Source: an uncultured Pseudomonadales bacterium (GTDB taxonomy: Bacteria; Pseudomonadota; Gammaproteobacteria; Pseudomonadales; Cellvibrionaceae). Taken from it: a stretch of 64,000 nucleotides of DNA. The stretch's first letter is position 1, and each line of letters opens with the position of its first letter. The notes under the pieces were generated by a model. It saw only the letters and a program-made list of their open reading frames with translations. It had not been told where the DNA came from and made no database searches. The position numbers and the translations under genes were made by a program. Shown one piece after another: positions 28,356 to 37,057 of this stretch. The DNA lies in assembly GCA_947488935.1 (NCBI GenBank), contig CANLBN010000004.1:283733-347732 (forward strand). The letters run 5' to 3'.

Positions 28356-28757
28356 TTACGACTCCGAAATAGAAAAGTTAACCACTGAGTTATTAATTAA
28401 GGTCAGATTAATACGTTCATCGAGCACACCAGGCGATACCCATCGAGCGCTTATAAAAATATCTTTGACTAAACCCGTCTCGTGCATCCACTCAAGTGCT
28501 TGCGTGTCGTACTGAATAAATTTTTGTAGCACTTCGTTTGTCTGCTTAGATCGATTAATTGTCCATCGTAGCGAACCAATATCACTACACCACCAACCAC
28601 GTGCGTCTTCTGGCAAAGCTTGCGGGTCGCGTTTATCGGTAAACAAAGAAATAATCACAGCCGTTGCAAGGCTTGTATCTTCCTCTAAACCAACATCGGT
28701 AATATTGTAGGCGGTGCCGCTGGTTATATCGGTAAAAACCGTTTTAATATCACTCAT
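28356..28757 (-). CDS. Baseplate wedge protein, Mu gp46-like
   Basis: 133 residues starting MSDIKTVF, overlapping the spike gene's stop by eight bases. The family pattern LATAVIISLFTDKRD, GWWCSD, LRWTINRSK and the later ALEWMHETG is clear; these are equivalents of the W/gp25-type wedge proteins. An upstream start that would overlap the spike gene by 80 bases is unlikely. Confidence 0.9.
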   Translation of the reverse strand: MSDIKTVFTDITSGTAYNITDVGLEEDTSLATAVIISLFTDKRDPQALPEDARGWWCSDIGSLRWTINRSKQTNEVLQKFIQYDTQALEWMHETGLVKDIFISARWVSPGVLDERINLTLINNSVVNFSISES

Positions 28758-29298
28758 TGCTACCACCAAATTGTTGACTAGGGCTATCCGTTGGCCCACC
28801 ATTATCGTTTTCTCCGTGGACATGTCCATCGTATAAAATGCGCATATCTTTCATACTAAAGCCACCGCCATCGCTGTGGTCTTTGATATTACCTTTAGCT
28901 TTTATATCACCTGAAAATTCAGCAAGAGGGGTGTTGAAACTGATTTTTGTGGAGGCAACTACCTGAATATTACCGCCGCGTTTAATGTGTATTGTTGTGC
29001 CTTCGTCATCGTAAAGTGCAACTTCACCATGGGCTAAATTTTTTAAACGGTAGCGTTTATCATCAACACCCAACACTAGGCCATTCGATTCATCAAACAT
29101 TAAAAGCACACCCTCTGCGCCTTCATGGGGCCTAGAGGTAAAACCATATTCTTGCAGGCGTGGTACTTCAAAAAGGTCGCCCGCAAGGGTTTTAGTCTGC
29201 ACACGTTGTATACCTTTATCGTCGTAAGATAAAACTAAAATACAACGCAATACTTTACGCGCTATCTTACGAGTTAATTTTCGCAGTGGAATTATCAC
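28750..29298 (-). CDS. Baseplate central spike, Mu gp45-like
   Basis: 182-residue spike that pierces the target's outer membrane. An N-terminal OB-like region (about 25-90, with RVQTKTLAGDLFEVPRLQEYG) precedes a beta-helical part and a C-terminal HVH motif in DGHVHGEND. In Mu gp45 and P2 gpV this HxH triplet binds an iron ion at the needle tip, so a functional piercing tip is expected. It overlaps the hub gene by 32 bases. Confidence 0.9.
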   Translation of the reverse strand: MIIPLRKLTRKIARKVLRCILVLSYDDKGIQRVQTKTLAGDLFEVPRLQEYGFTSRPHEGAEGVLLMFDESNGLVLGVDDKRYRLKNLAHGEVALYDDEGTTIHIKRGGNIQVVASTKISFNTPLAEFSGDIKAKGNIKDHSDGGGFSMKDMRILYDGHVHGENDNGGPTDSPSQQFGGSNE

Positions 29299-30352
29299 CG
29301 AATATATCTCCCCAATTTTGCTCGATACTTGCGTTATTTTCTGTTAAATTTTGTGCCTTAAATGACTCTCGTGGTACGACGCTTATATCAGTCTCAGTAC
29401 CATTTGAACCGTAGCGATAATTAATATCGCTAATTAAAAAAAGGCCATCAACACCAAAATAGGTATCTTTTACACGCACCAATTTATTGGGTTCCCAAAA
29501 GCCATCGCTATGGCTCCAACCTTGTACGGTATAGGTCATTTTTATACTGCGCCCAAGCCTTGTCGACGCTTCAAATTGCGCACGTTGCGTTAAATTTTTA
29601 TCGCCGTCCTCTGCATCGACAACCAGTACTCGATAACGTTTTACAGTGGGGTCTTGTGCAACACCCAGTGCTTGAACTTGCTGCTCAATCGAAGAGCCAT
29701 CGTCATTGTCGTTAGTTTGACCTTTAACACGATATTGCTTAAAACGATTATTAATAGAAAACTGGCCAGAGCCCGATTTGACGTTGTCACCAATGATAAG
29801 ATCTGTACCTATTTGGCAACTGGAAATATCACCAATGATCAAATCCCCTTCTACCGAACTAAAAAGCAATAAGCCACGGCGACGACAAGCGCGTTCAATA
29901 ACCTCGTGCGCCCCGCCATCATCAACGCGATGAATATCCAAGGGAGCACCTATATCGACACCCTCAGCAATCAAGACATTAATACCAAAAGGTCGGCAAA
30001 TCGCCTGTGCAATGGCATCGATTTTTTGGTTGCGAAACTCACCACCCTCAACAATGGCAGAGCTATCGATAAGGTCGCCAATTTTGGAACGACCTGTAAT
30101 CGTGTATGTGTGCGCCGATTCAGAAAAGTTACCGCTAATGTTATCGATAAAGCCGGTAACAATAATGTTGCCATCTAATTCCAATCGGCAAGCACTGCCT
30201 GGGGCGACGGGCAAAACACCTATACTAAAATCGAAATCGGATGTTAGCCCGATAGAAAACTTAGTAGCAGCTTGATCAATTGCCCGCGTTATATTTAGTG
30301 TTTTCCAACCAGTATAAATTTGATTATTAACATATAGACGAATATTAGACAT
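29267..30352 (-). CDS. Baseplate hub protein, Mu gpP (gp44)-like
   Basis: 361 residues related to Mu gp44 and P2 gpD hub proteins. Visible blocks: RLYVNNQIYTGWKTLNITRAID at the start, CRLELDGNIIVTGFIDN near 55, the YTITGRSKIGDLIDSSAI segment near 85 and the ACRRRGLLLFSS segment near 160. The hub holds the spike at the tail tip. It overlaps the gpN-like gene by eight bases. Confidence 0.9.
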   Translation of the reverse strand: MSNIRLYVNNQIYTGWKTLNITRAIDQAATKFSIGLTSDFDFSIGVLPVAPGSACRLELDGNIIVTGFIDNISGNFSESAHTYTITGRSKIGDLIDSSAIVEGGEFRNQKIDAIAQAICRPFGINVLIAEGVDIGAPLDIHRVDDGGAHEVIERACRRRGLLLFSSVEGDLIIGDISSCQIGTDLIIGDNVKSGSGQFSINNRFKQYRVKGQTNDNDDGSSIEQQVQALGVAQDPTVKRYRVLVVDAEDGDKNLTQRAQFEASTRLGRSIKMTYTVQGWSHSDGFWEPNKLVRVKDTYFGVDGLFLISDINYRYGSNGTETDISVVPRESFKAQNLTENNASIEQNWGDIFGDNSTAKINS

Positions 30353-31484
30353 TGGTAGACTCGTTAATTACTTCTATATCACCACGAATAAACCCTGGGT
30401 GAGAAATATTATTGCGCACTACAAATACAGGCTCACTGTTAATACCATCACCATAGCGATAAGCAATCACCAATGATGGTGTTGCTTGTACTACATTGAA
30501 TTTTTTCAGTGTGGGTAAGCTCGGTAAGCGCTCTTGCATATCTTGCTGTACAGCAATACGTAAATCCGTTAATGCTCTATAAATATTGTCGTCTGCATCA
30601 AAACTCGCCTGTTCGATATTATTGGCGATATCGCCCACTCTTTTAACGGCATCAGCTTGGGTTGCAAAGTTAAAGTCCGTTATTTTTTTTGCAGCATCTA
30701 TTACAGTGGCTTCGTACATTAAACGCAAAATTGCACGTTTGTTAGTCGCTGGCTTTTGTCGTGCCGATGTCAACTCGCTTGCATTGCTTTTATCAGCCAC
30801 AAAAATAGCCGCCGGGTCTGAAATAGATTGGTTGCTACTATTAAAAACTAGGGCAAGATTATCGAATAAAGCATTCGCCAACTCACGAGCTGAATCGATT
30901 GCTTTAGAAATATCAATAATGCTTGGTGCTGCAACATTTGGTACAACAGCAACAGATTGTATTTGCGACAATGTATCGCTTATGGTTTGCGATATTTGTT
31001 CGCGTATAAACGCTGGACCACTGGCATCGTACTTTTTAACAAAGGCACTAATTGACGCAGACCGTGCAGCAATGGCTTTATTATTAACAATGTTGCGTGT
31101 ATCAGTAGAGCGAGAGGGGTTTGCATTTTCACCCGCCTCGGTTGCTGTCATTTGAAAAGAAGCAAATCGACCTTGAAAGGTAAAGCGTGCCTCTACTGTT
31201 ACAAGGAGCTCCCCCAAAAAAGGGTGTACTAAAATACCAGGGCCTCTTTGTTCGCAAGCATCTATCAAGCGATTAGCTTTTTCGATAAAATCATCACCGT
31301 CGAGCCCACCACTAATCGTATAACTGCGCTGTTTACGACCTAGATCTTCGCTATAAGGCGTATCACGGCCAGCATATTCATGATTAGCATGACGACGCCC
31401 AACACTGACATCTGGATCTTCCAGTAAAAAAAACGGCACGCCTCTAAAGGAAGCGGGCCTTAATTTATTTAACCATTCAGACAT
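30345..31484 (-). CDS. Tail/baseplate protein, Mu gpN-like (DNA circularisation N domain)
   Basis: 379 residues. The N terminus (about 1-110) is the DNA_circ_N domain: RPASFRGVPFFL, HEYAGRDTPYSEDLGRK, YTISGGLDGDDFIEKANRL and PGILVHPFLGELLV. Despite the historic name, this family is a distal-tail/baseplate component. The rest is long-helical. It sits between the tape measure and the hub gene as in Mu. Confidence 0.9.
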   Translation of the reverse strand: MSEWLNKLRPASFRGVPFFLLEDPDVSVGRRHANHEYAGRDTPYSEDLGRKQRSYTISGGLDGDDFIEKANRLIDACEQRGPGILVHPFLGELLVTVEARFTFQGRFASFQMTATEAGENANPSRSTDTRNIVNNKAIAARSASISAFVKKYDASGPAFIREQISQTISDTLSQIQSVAVVPNVAAPSIIDISKAIDSARELANALFDNLALVFNSSNQSISDPAAIFVADKSNASELTSARQKPATNKRAILRLMYEATVIDAAKKITDFNFATQADAVKRVGDIANNIEQASFDADDNIYRALTDLRIAVQQDMQERLPSLPTLKKFNVVQATPSLVIAYRYGDGINSEPVFVVRNNISHPGFIRGDIEVINESTNV

Positions 31485-31490
31485 TAAAAA

Positions 31491-33008
31491 TTACCCCATT
31501 GCTGTTCCAACATCGACTTCCACTGGTACATTATTATTTTGACTATCAACTTGCTTAAGTCGTGCTCTTCCCTCTGAATCTATTTGTACACGTATAACGC
31601 CACCTACCTCTGAACGAGAATTAGGAATAGTGGTCGCTACGGGAGCAGATACATTGTCTAAACCCAAGAGATCAATTGCCCAGTTTGGTAATAAGTTTCT
31701 TAACTTTTCAGAAATTGCGCCAAGTACATCAAAACCTGTCAATGCTTCAATCACATGATTAATACTTTGTGCGATAAGAACAAAGGGATTAACACTGGCA
31801 ATAAATTTAAAAGCCTCGGCAACGGCAGTGGCCATTGTTTGGAGTATGTCACCTACAAAAGCTATGCCATCAGCAATACCAGCTTTTATAGTCTCCCAAA
31901 CACTACCCATATACCCGATAGCTGCAGCAACATTAATTACCGCTTTTACAGCTAAGTTTTCAAAAAATTCCCAGTTACGAATAACCAAAAGAATGCCTGC
32001 ACCAAGGGCCGCAATAACAGCGATGATTATCCCGATTCCGGTTGCTGAAATCGCAATACCTAATCCACGAAAAGCAAGCGTTAACGCTGTAATAGCTTTT
32101 ACTACCTGAAAAACAATAGCCCCGGCAAACACCGCTATCGATGCATTAACTAAACCAAAATATTTATCAACCCAGGCAAGAATACCTCCGACTGAGCCCA
32201 AAACAGCCAGTATGCTCTCAAAACCAGCCCACAAAGCATCTAACTTTGCAGGTAAATTACTGGCAAATTTCTCGGCCCACTGGCTAACAACAGGACCAAT
32301 ATCTTTCGCAAGTTCAGTGAATTTATCTATCAAGGGGGTTAATACAGGTAATAAGTGAACACCTATACGATTACGCAAACCTGTTAATGCCGCACCTAAA
32401 CCAAATGATTTATTACTGAACTCTTCAGTTGCTTTTATAGCCTTATCACTCATAACAACAGCAAGGTCATTAGCTTCTTGTCTGAGCCTTCCGATACCAC
32501 CAGCTCCACCGCTAATCGTTTGCAGCATTGCGGCACTATTATCGCCAAATACCTGCATCCCTATAGCATCGCGTTGCAGAGGATCTTCTATTTTTTCTAG
32601 TGCGGTTAATGTATCAAACAACACATTTTCGGTAGAGCGTATGGAGTTATCTGAATTTTTTAAGCTAACTCCAAGACGGTCGAATGCTTGCGCACTTTTC
32701 CCAACACCTTGAATGGCATTACCCGTTACACCGCTAAAACTTTTAATCGCCGTCTCGATAGTATTGACAGAGACGCCTGTACGCCCAGCAATAAAGTGCA
32801 ACTCCTGCAGGGCTTGAGTGCCAATACCTAAAGTGCGTGATGTTTTTGCAATACTACTACCAACGCTCGCATATGAACGACTCAAATTAACAAGAGAGCC
32901 AGTAAGCCTACTCGATAGAGTAATAACACGATCAATCCCTTTAGCTGCGTTATTACTGATTTGATCGACTTTATTAATGATGGCACTTAGATCTTTTTTA
33001 TCCATCAA
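31491..33008 (-). CDS. Tape measure protein, Mu gp42-like
   Basis: 505 residues with a helical N-terminal third (SAIINKVDQISNNAAKGIDRV), the family segment ALQELHFIAGRTGVSVNTIE and long hydrophobic glycine/alanine-rich stretches near 270-400. It is short for the family. As tape length scales with tail length (about 0.15 nm per residue), a tail of roughly 75 nm is expected, an estimate only. Its start overlaps the end of the chaperone frame by 11 bases. Confidence 0.9.
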   Translation of the reverse strand: MMDKKDLSAIINKVDQISNNAAKGIDRVITLSSRLTGSLVNLSRSYASVGSSIAKTSRTLGIGTQALQELHFIAGRTGVSVNTIETAIKSFSGVTGNAIQGVGKSAQAFDRLGVSLKNSDNSIRSTENVLFDTLTALEKIEDPLQRDAIGMQVFGDNSAAMLQTISGGAGGIGRLRQEANDLAVVMSDKAIKATEEFSNKSFGLGAALTGLRNRIGVHLLPVLTPLIDKFTELAKDIGPVVSQWAEKFASNLPAKLDALWAGFESILAVLGSVGGILAWVDKYFGLVNASIAVFAGAIVFQVVKAITALTLAFRGLGIAISATGIGIIIAVIAALGAGILLVIRNWEFFENLAVKAVINVAAAIGYMGSVWETIKAGIADGIAFVGDILQTMATAVAEAFKFIASVNPFVLIAQSINHVIEALTGFDVLGAISEKLRNLLPNWAIDLLGLDNVSAPVATTIPNSRSEVGGVIRVQIDSEGRARLKQVDSQNNNVPVEVDVGTAMG

Positions 33009-33201
33009 AACTTACCTCTTGTGTTATTCGATTACACTGCTTACACCAGAAAATAATCTCCGAAAAAAGCATGGATTTTATTTCTGATGGTTGAAACTTA
33101 AATGTATAAGCAATATTGCCAATCAAGGTGCCAATGTTTCTAGGCACCTTACGGCTAAAGGGCCAACAAGACTCATCACCTTTAGCGAATCTTCTTCGCA
33201 T
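32998..33201 (-). CDS. Tail assembly chaperone, -1 frame extension
   Basis: Open frame that overlaps the upstream chaperone gene by 79 bases in the -1 register. The unique part (IGNIAYTFKFQPSEIKSMLF...EIIFWCKQCNRITQ) resembles the C-terminal extension of gpE+E'-type chaperones of P2-like phages. It is most likely translated only as a fusion: ribosomes slip at 33156-33162 and make a protein of about 137 residues. Its own ATG at 33201 lacks a clear ribosome site. Confidence 0.8.
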   Translation of the reverse strand: MRRRFAKGDESCWPFSRKVPRNIGTLIGNIAYTFKFQPSEIKSMLFSEIIFWCKQCNRITQEVSFDG

Positions 33202-33410
33202 AGTGACTCGATTGTTGACGGAGGAACGCTCGCCATGGATGAAGCGAGATAAATATTCGGCATAACAAAAGCACCGTCTTCTTCTGTTTTTAATGCCATG
33301 CCCATCAAAATTTTACCGTTAGCTTCGTTAAAAATTAACTTGTCAATTTTTTCACCATGAGAATCAACCGGCTTGGCGAGTTTTATTTCTACTGGATAAT
33401 GAGTTGACAT
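33123..33410 (-). CDS. Tail assembly chaperone, Mu gp41-like
   Basis: 95 residues. YPVEIKLAKPVDSHGEKIDKLIFNEANGKIL-type opening marks the TAC_7 family, which coats the tape measure during tail assembly. The start overlaps the tail-tube stop by one base. Near its end the heptamer C-CCT-TTA in the reading frame and a downstream hairpin should cause a fraction of ribosomes to shift -1 and make the longer product. Confidence 0.88.
   Translation of the reverse strand: MSTHYPVEIKLAKPVDSHGEKIDKLIFNEANGKILMGMALKTEEDGAFVMPNIYLASSMASVPPSTIESLCEEDSLKVMSLVGPLAVRCLETLAP
33125..33162 (-). promoter_or_regulatory. Programmed -1 ribosomal frameshift signal
   Basis: On the minus strand, slippery heptamer CCCTTTA (X-XXY-YYZ, in frame as GGC CCT TTA) lies at 33156-33162. 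After a five-base spacer comes a perfect eight-base stem, AAGGTGCC / GGCACCTT with a ten-base loop (33125-33150). The shift joins the chaperone to the downstream frame. Confidence 0.85.
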
Positions 33411-33775
33411 TACTTAACTTCCTCGGCTGATTTACCTTCAAATTTAAAACCCAGCATACCTTCTTCGGCGTTGACTTCGCCTTCACCTGTCTGCCAGGCA
33501 TCACGCAAAACAATAGTTTTGTTGTTTGCGAGTTCTGCCGTAATGGTGACATCGTCCAAGGCCAAAAACATGGCGACATCGACGTTATTTTTATCGATAA
33601 GCTCACCGGCAATATAAGGTACTTGTGCGCTTTCTTTATAAAAATGCTCATGCGAGGCATCGGACATTGATTCTCGTTTTGCAATACCTAGGTTATAGGT
33701 AATACCTGCTTTAACACTATATTGTTGACCGTCTACTTTAAAAAAAATACGGCCTGCTACTCTGCTATTACTCAT
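33410..33775 (-). CDS. Tail tube protein, Mu gpM-like
   Basis: 121-residue tube subunit: SNSRVAGRIFFKVDGQQYSVKAG, EHFYKESAQVPYIAGELID and the VRDAWQTGEGEVNAEEG-like stretch near 90-105 match the Mu-type tail_tube family. It stacks inside the sheath. It lies 9 bases after the sheath stop and overlaps the chaperone start by one base. Confidence 0.93.
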   Translation of the reverse strand: MSNSRVAGRIFFKVDGQQYSVKAGITYNLGIAKRESMSDASHEHFYKESAQVPYIAGELIDKNNVDVAMFLALDDVTITAELANNKTIVLRDAWQTGEGEVNAEEGMLGFKFEGKSAEEVK

Positions 33776-33784
33776 TGTTTACCC

Positions 33785-35242
33785 CTAAAGTCTAAAATCT
33801 ATACGTGCGGCAGTGATGCGAAGTTGGTTAACCAAATCGGGCGGTAAAATCATATTCAATCGATTTGGATCGATAGGATCGATAAATACCTGCAAGTCTG
33901 TTTTAAATTGCTCAACGCTTTCGATCAAACCCAGATCAGCCCATTGACCAGCGAGCGCCACTAATTCAGCCTTCATCAGTTTAGGCGTCATTACATTGTC
34001 GCCACGTGTACCGTCTTTACCCAATTTAAAACGCGGGAATTTTTGCAGTATTCGTGCTCGCCATGTAAAACGTAAATTACTAAGGGTGAACAAAGTATTC
34101 AGATCAAGATAGCTTGGATCTGGGCCGCCAAACTCGTTTTCGGTATAGGTACTGATAGCGCGTTCAATACGCACTTTGCCACCACCATCAACAAAACAAG
34201 TGCTAATGCCATCGAATAATAAAAGGTTGCGTTCTTCCAAGGTAAAACGATCGCTCTCCGAAGGAGGCAAATCATTTGCCAAGCCTAATGTTTGAAACGG
34301 ACGAGCAGGATCATTTTGAGCAGCGCGGAATATCTGTGCAGAAATCTCCGCAGCACGCACCTCGGTGTTAGCCGGATAAGCATTAGATTCAAAGATAGAA
34401 ATATGCGGTGAATTACTGGCTTGTCCCTTTGTGGTTAGCTCAGAGTGATTACCTCGATATGCTGTAACCGCAATACCGTCGATCGCAGAAATAGGCCCAA
34501 ATCTATTGGCCAATTCTGTTGCCAAAACCGTTAAGTTAGCGGCATCTGTCCACGGCAAAACAATACCGTTGAACCATGTATCCGCCATACTGGCAATGAC
34601 TTCATTGATATCTGGGTTACCTACACCACCACTCATTGGCACTGTAGTGAGTGCAACACCTGCGGGTAGCTCTTGATCAGAAAAGTAATTAACTCGCACA
34701 TCAATTGCGTTGCCATTCTCACCCTTGTGTTTAGCCGTTAAGGTAACAACACCCGTGCTAGCACTTGCACTAACCGACAAAGCTTGGGCATTAATAGCAT
34801 CGGCGACGGCGCTTGCAATAGCCGCTGGTGCAGTATCTTTTGCTACGCCTACACGCACTAATACACCACCGATATAGACATTAATAATGCCAGCAGCGCT
34901 TGCGCCCGATGTGATCGTAATCGTTCCAGTCGCTGCACTACCTGCGGCTAAATCGCTCACGGGAATACAAATAGTTTTTGTGAAAGCGTCGTTATCTTTA
35001 TAAGCGGCAACCATATTGGCAAGCATTGAGCCCTGACCAAATAAAGTCTCCGCTTGTTCTGCACGAGTGACCTGCACTTGTTTTAATGGCTCGGCAGTCC
35101 CTTGGGTTAACATTTGCCCGGTAATTAAAACGGTATAAGGTTGTCGCACCAAGCCTTGTACGGCAAAGTCGTTATTAATCTCGGCATATGCACCAGGCAC
35201 GCGTAGATTATTGGGTAATAATTCAAAACTGATTTGTGACAT
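33785..35242 (-). CDS. Contractile tail sheath protein, Mu gpL-like
   Basis: 485-residue sheath: FELLPNNLRVPGAYAEINN at the start, VTRAEQAETLFGQGSMLA near 60, a middle insertion of immunoglobulin-like beta repeats (about 105-180) and the conserved C-terminal third with RTWRARILQKFPRFKLGKDG-like sequence. It proves a contractile (myovirus-type) tail. The start overlaps the DUF2635 gene's stop by one base. Confidence 0.95.
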   Translation of the reverse strand: MSQISFELLPNNLRVPGAYAEINNDFAVQGLVRQPYTVLITGQMLTQGTAEPLKQVQVTRAEQAETLFGQGSMLANMVAAYKDNDAFTKTICIPVSDLAAGSAATGTITITSGASAAGIINVYIGGVLVRVGVAKDTAPAAIASAVADAINAQALSVSASASTGVVTLTAKHKGENGNAIDVRVNYFSDQELPAGVALTTVPMSGGVGNPDINEVIASMADTWFNGIVLPWTDAANLTVLATELANRFGPISAIDGIAVTAYRGNHSELTTKGQASNSPHISIFESNAYPANTEVRAAEISAQIFRAAQNDPARPFQTLGLANDLPPSESDRFTLEERNLLLFDGISTCFVDGGGKVRIERAISTYTENEFGGPDPSYLDLNTLFTLSNLRFTWRARILQKFPRFKLGKDGTRGDNVMTPKLMKAELVALAGQWADLGLIESVEQFKTDLQVFIDPIDPNRLNMILPPDLVNQLRITAARIDFRL

Positions 35243-35436
35243 TAATAGTTACCTCTGTTTTTTGGCATTTTTTTTTCCTGTTTTTTAGGTGTATTTGTGT
35301 TACATCTAATTAATGAACCATCGCGTAGGCGACGGCGAACTGTTGCAGTTGATTCAACCTCAGTTGACTTATCTTTTATGCACAGTGAATCCGACAACCG
35401 GCACTCATGCCCCGGTTGTGCTTTAACGTTCATCAT
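35242..35436 (-). CDS. Small DUF2635 (Mu gp38-like) protein
   Basis: 64 residues. NVKAQPGHECR...VRRRLRDGSLIRC follows the DUF2635 pattern of a short protein encoded just before Mu-like sheaths. It ends in a basic, disordered tail. AGGA precedes the ATG. Function in Mu is unknown. Confidence 0.75.
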   Translation of the reverse strand: MMNVKAQPGHECRLSDSLCIKDKSTEVESTATVRRRLRDGSLIRCNTNTPKKQEKKMPKNRGNY

Positions 35437-35449
35437 ATTTTTTCCTGGA

Positions 35450-36313
35450 TTATTCTTGAGGCAGGGTTAACGTATCTTTTGCTTCCAAGCCTTCGGTGCT
35501 TTTGCTGTTCCAGCTAGCATCGGCGGTTACAAAAATACCTAGATCACTGGCATCTAAAAACGACTGGTAATATTCGACTGACAGCTCAATACGATGCTCA
35601 TCAAAACTTAAATGGCCTATCGATGAGTATTGCGTATCAATACGTTCAATCGTCAGTAATGAATCCGACATTAATTGTATGTCGCCACTCAAGACTCGCT
35701 TTATTTGCTCTGTGATAAGTTCTAGCTGGTTTTCTGAATTCACTGAGGATGGCAATTTAATGCGTAGTTCGATCTCAGCGGTGTACTTATCGTCATCGTT
35801 ATCATTTTCAACATCGATATTGTCGATAGCTATATTCATACATGGAAACTGATTACAGTTTGCAAATGCAATACGCGACCCAAACACATTTGCGCCGCAA
35901 TCGGTTTTATTAAGTAATATCGACCTTGCAGCACCACGCAATCCATTTTGTTCGGGTTCAATAACGGTCTGTAATTGCGTGATTTCAACATCCAATACCA
36001 CGCTGTATAAATTGGTACTAATATCTTGATCGTCAACTCGATCAATAACCGTGACTAAAAAACCATTGCGCGATATATTAAGCGCTGCCCTAACATCATT
36101 TGCGACTTCGTAGGCAGTTTTATAACTAGTATTCCAAATAGAAATATTAGCTCGATGACCAATAGCACCGTATGGCCCATTGTCATCCTCGGGTATAAAT
36201 TCACTTTCTATTTTGTAAATAATACTGGGGGTTTTCTGCCCGCTAGGCGTGTCTACAGGATACAGCGGTAGTGACAAACCACCTATCCAACTTGCTAATG
36301 TTTCTTCTATCAT
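35450..36313 (-). CDS. Tail terminator/completion protein (Mu gp37 position), possibly two-domain
   Basis: 287 residues, at the position of Mu gp37, the tail terminator. The first 115 residues look like a tail completion fold: PLYPVDTPSGQKTPSIIYKIE, then ISIWNTSYKTAYEVANDVRAAL. The second half (about 130-280) has IELRIKLPSSVNSENQLELI and a beta-rich end and may be a second related domain. It is longer than the usual 140-190 residues, so a duplication or fusion is possible. No head gene lies upstream; the lysis genes follow directly. Confidence 0.65.
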   Translation of the reverse strand: MIEETLASWIGGLSLPLYPVDTPSGQKTPSIIYKIESEFIPEDDNGPYGAIGHRANISIWNTSYKTAYEVANDVRAALNISRNGFLVTVIDRVDDQDISTNLYSVVLDVEITQLQTVIEPEQNGLRGAARSILLNKTDCGANVFGSRIAFANCNQFPCMNIAIDNIDVENDNDDDKYTAEIELRIKLPSSVNSENQLELITEQIKRVLSGDIQLMSDSLLTIERIDTQYSSIGHLSFDEHRIELSVEYYQSFLDASDLGIFVTADASWNSKSTEGLEAKDTLTLPQE

Positions 36314-36367
36314 AGTTTTTTATTACCTAACACGGTTAATACAAGTCGCCTTGGCAGTATAGTTGTA

Positions 36368-36553
36368 TCAATTTTTATTGGTGTAGTGTTCACCGACATT
36401 ACCAACAACAAATGCAAAAAAAGACCATTTAACAAACTCAATAAAATTATCAGCACTAAACAACTCAAAAACAAGAAAACCTATGGAAACCACAAACATC
36501 AATAAAAATGTTATTAGTTTTCTATTTCCTGTATCACTTTTAAAACACATCAT
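36368..36553 (-). CDS. Small two-TM phage protein (possible second holin or antiholin)
   Basis: 61 residues with hydrophobic segments at about 13-31 and 39-53 and short charged ends. Its start overlaps the stop of the outer spanin gene by four bases (ATGA), so it belongs to the lysis cassette. Size and topology would suit a holin or antiholin, but I find no family signature. Confidence 0.55.
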   Translation of the reverse strand: MMCFKSDTGNRKLITFLLMFVVSIGFLVFELFSADNFIEFVKWSFFAFVVGNVGEHYTNKN

Positions 36554-36804
36554 TCTTCTATAACCCTTATATAGCTCACTAGCGCTCTGTGCTTATTTTT
36601 GCATTCGCTAAATTGATCTATCCATTTTTTGAATACCAAAATTGGATCAGTAGCCTTAATCTCCTCAAGCTCTTCGCATGAGGTTAAATAGTATCGATCA
36701 ATCTTTGGAATCGTAACTGGCTGCGAGATAACGCGAGAGGACGCGCAACCCATCATCAGTAATAGCACACTGACTAGTATCAGTATTTTTGTATTCTGTA
36801 ACAT
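36550..36804 (-). CDS. Outer-membrane spanin lipoprotein (Rz1-like)
   Basis: 84-residue lipoprotein: signal ILILVSVLLLMMGCASS with lipobox cysteine near 20, then a proline-containing periplasmic tail. It begins inside the inner spanin gene in another frame (107-base overlap), the hallmark nested arrangement of Rz/Rz1. It would fuse outer and inner membranes in the last lysis step. Confidence 0.82.
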   Translation of the reverse strand: MLQNTKILILVSVLLLMMGCASSRVISQPVTIPKIDRYYLTSCEELEEIKATDPILVFKKWIDQFSECKNKHRALVSYIRVIEE

Positions 36805-37057
36805 AGCGTATAACTTCTCTTTCAGCGGGTTTTAAGCGTTTTTGCCGAGCTTTTTCCTCTGACAATCGAGTATCAGCTTGCTCAATTAAGTCAGCGATAT
36901 CTTTATCGTATTTTTCTTTCAAGCGATTTTTAACGGTAGCAATATCCCTTTCATAAGATAAAGCCGTTTTATCAACACCAATACCATAAAAGTAAAAACC
37001 ACTGATTGCGGCAGATACAATAGCCGCAAAAAATACTGAAATTAATTTATTGTTCAT
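36698..37057 (-). CDS. Inner-membrane spanin (Rz-like)
   Basis: 119 residues from the internal ATG (MNNKLISVFF): an N-terminal signal-anchor (about 5-26) and a long Lys/Glu-rich coiled coil (ATVKNRLKEKYDKDIADLIEQ...), as in Rz proteins. A longer upstream frame covers most of the lysozyme gene and is not needed. The outer spanin is nested in its 3' half. It overlaps the lysozyme stop by 11 bases. Confidence 0.82.
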   Translation of the reverse strand: MNNKLISVFFAAIVSAAISGFYFYGIGVDKTALSYERDIATVKNRLKEKYDKDIADLIEQADTRLSEEKARQKRLKPAEREVIRYVTEYKNTDTSQCAITDDGLRVLSRYLAASYDSKD

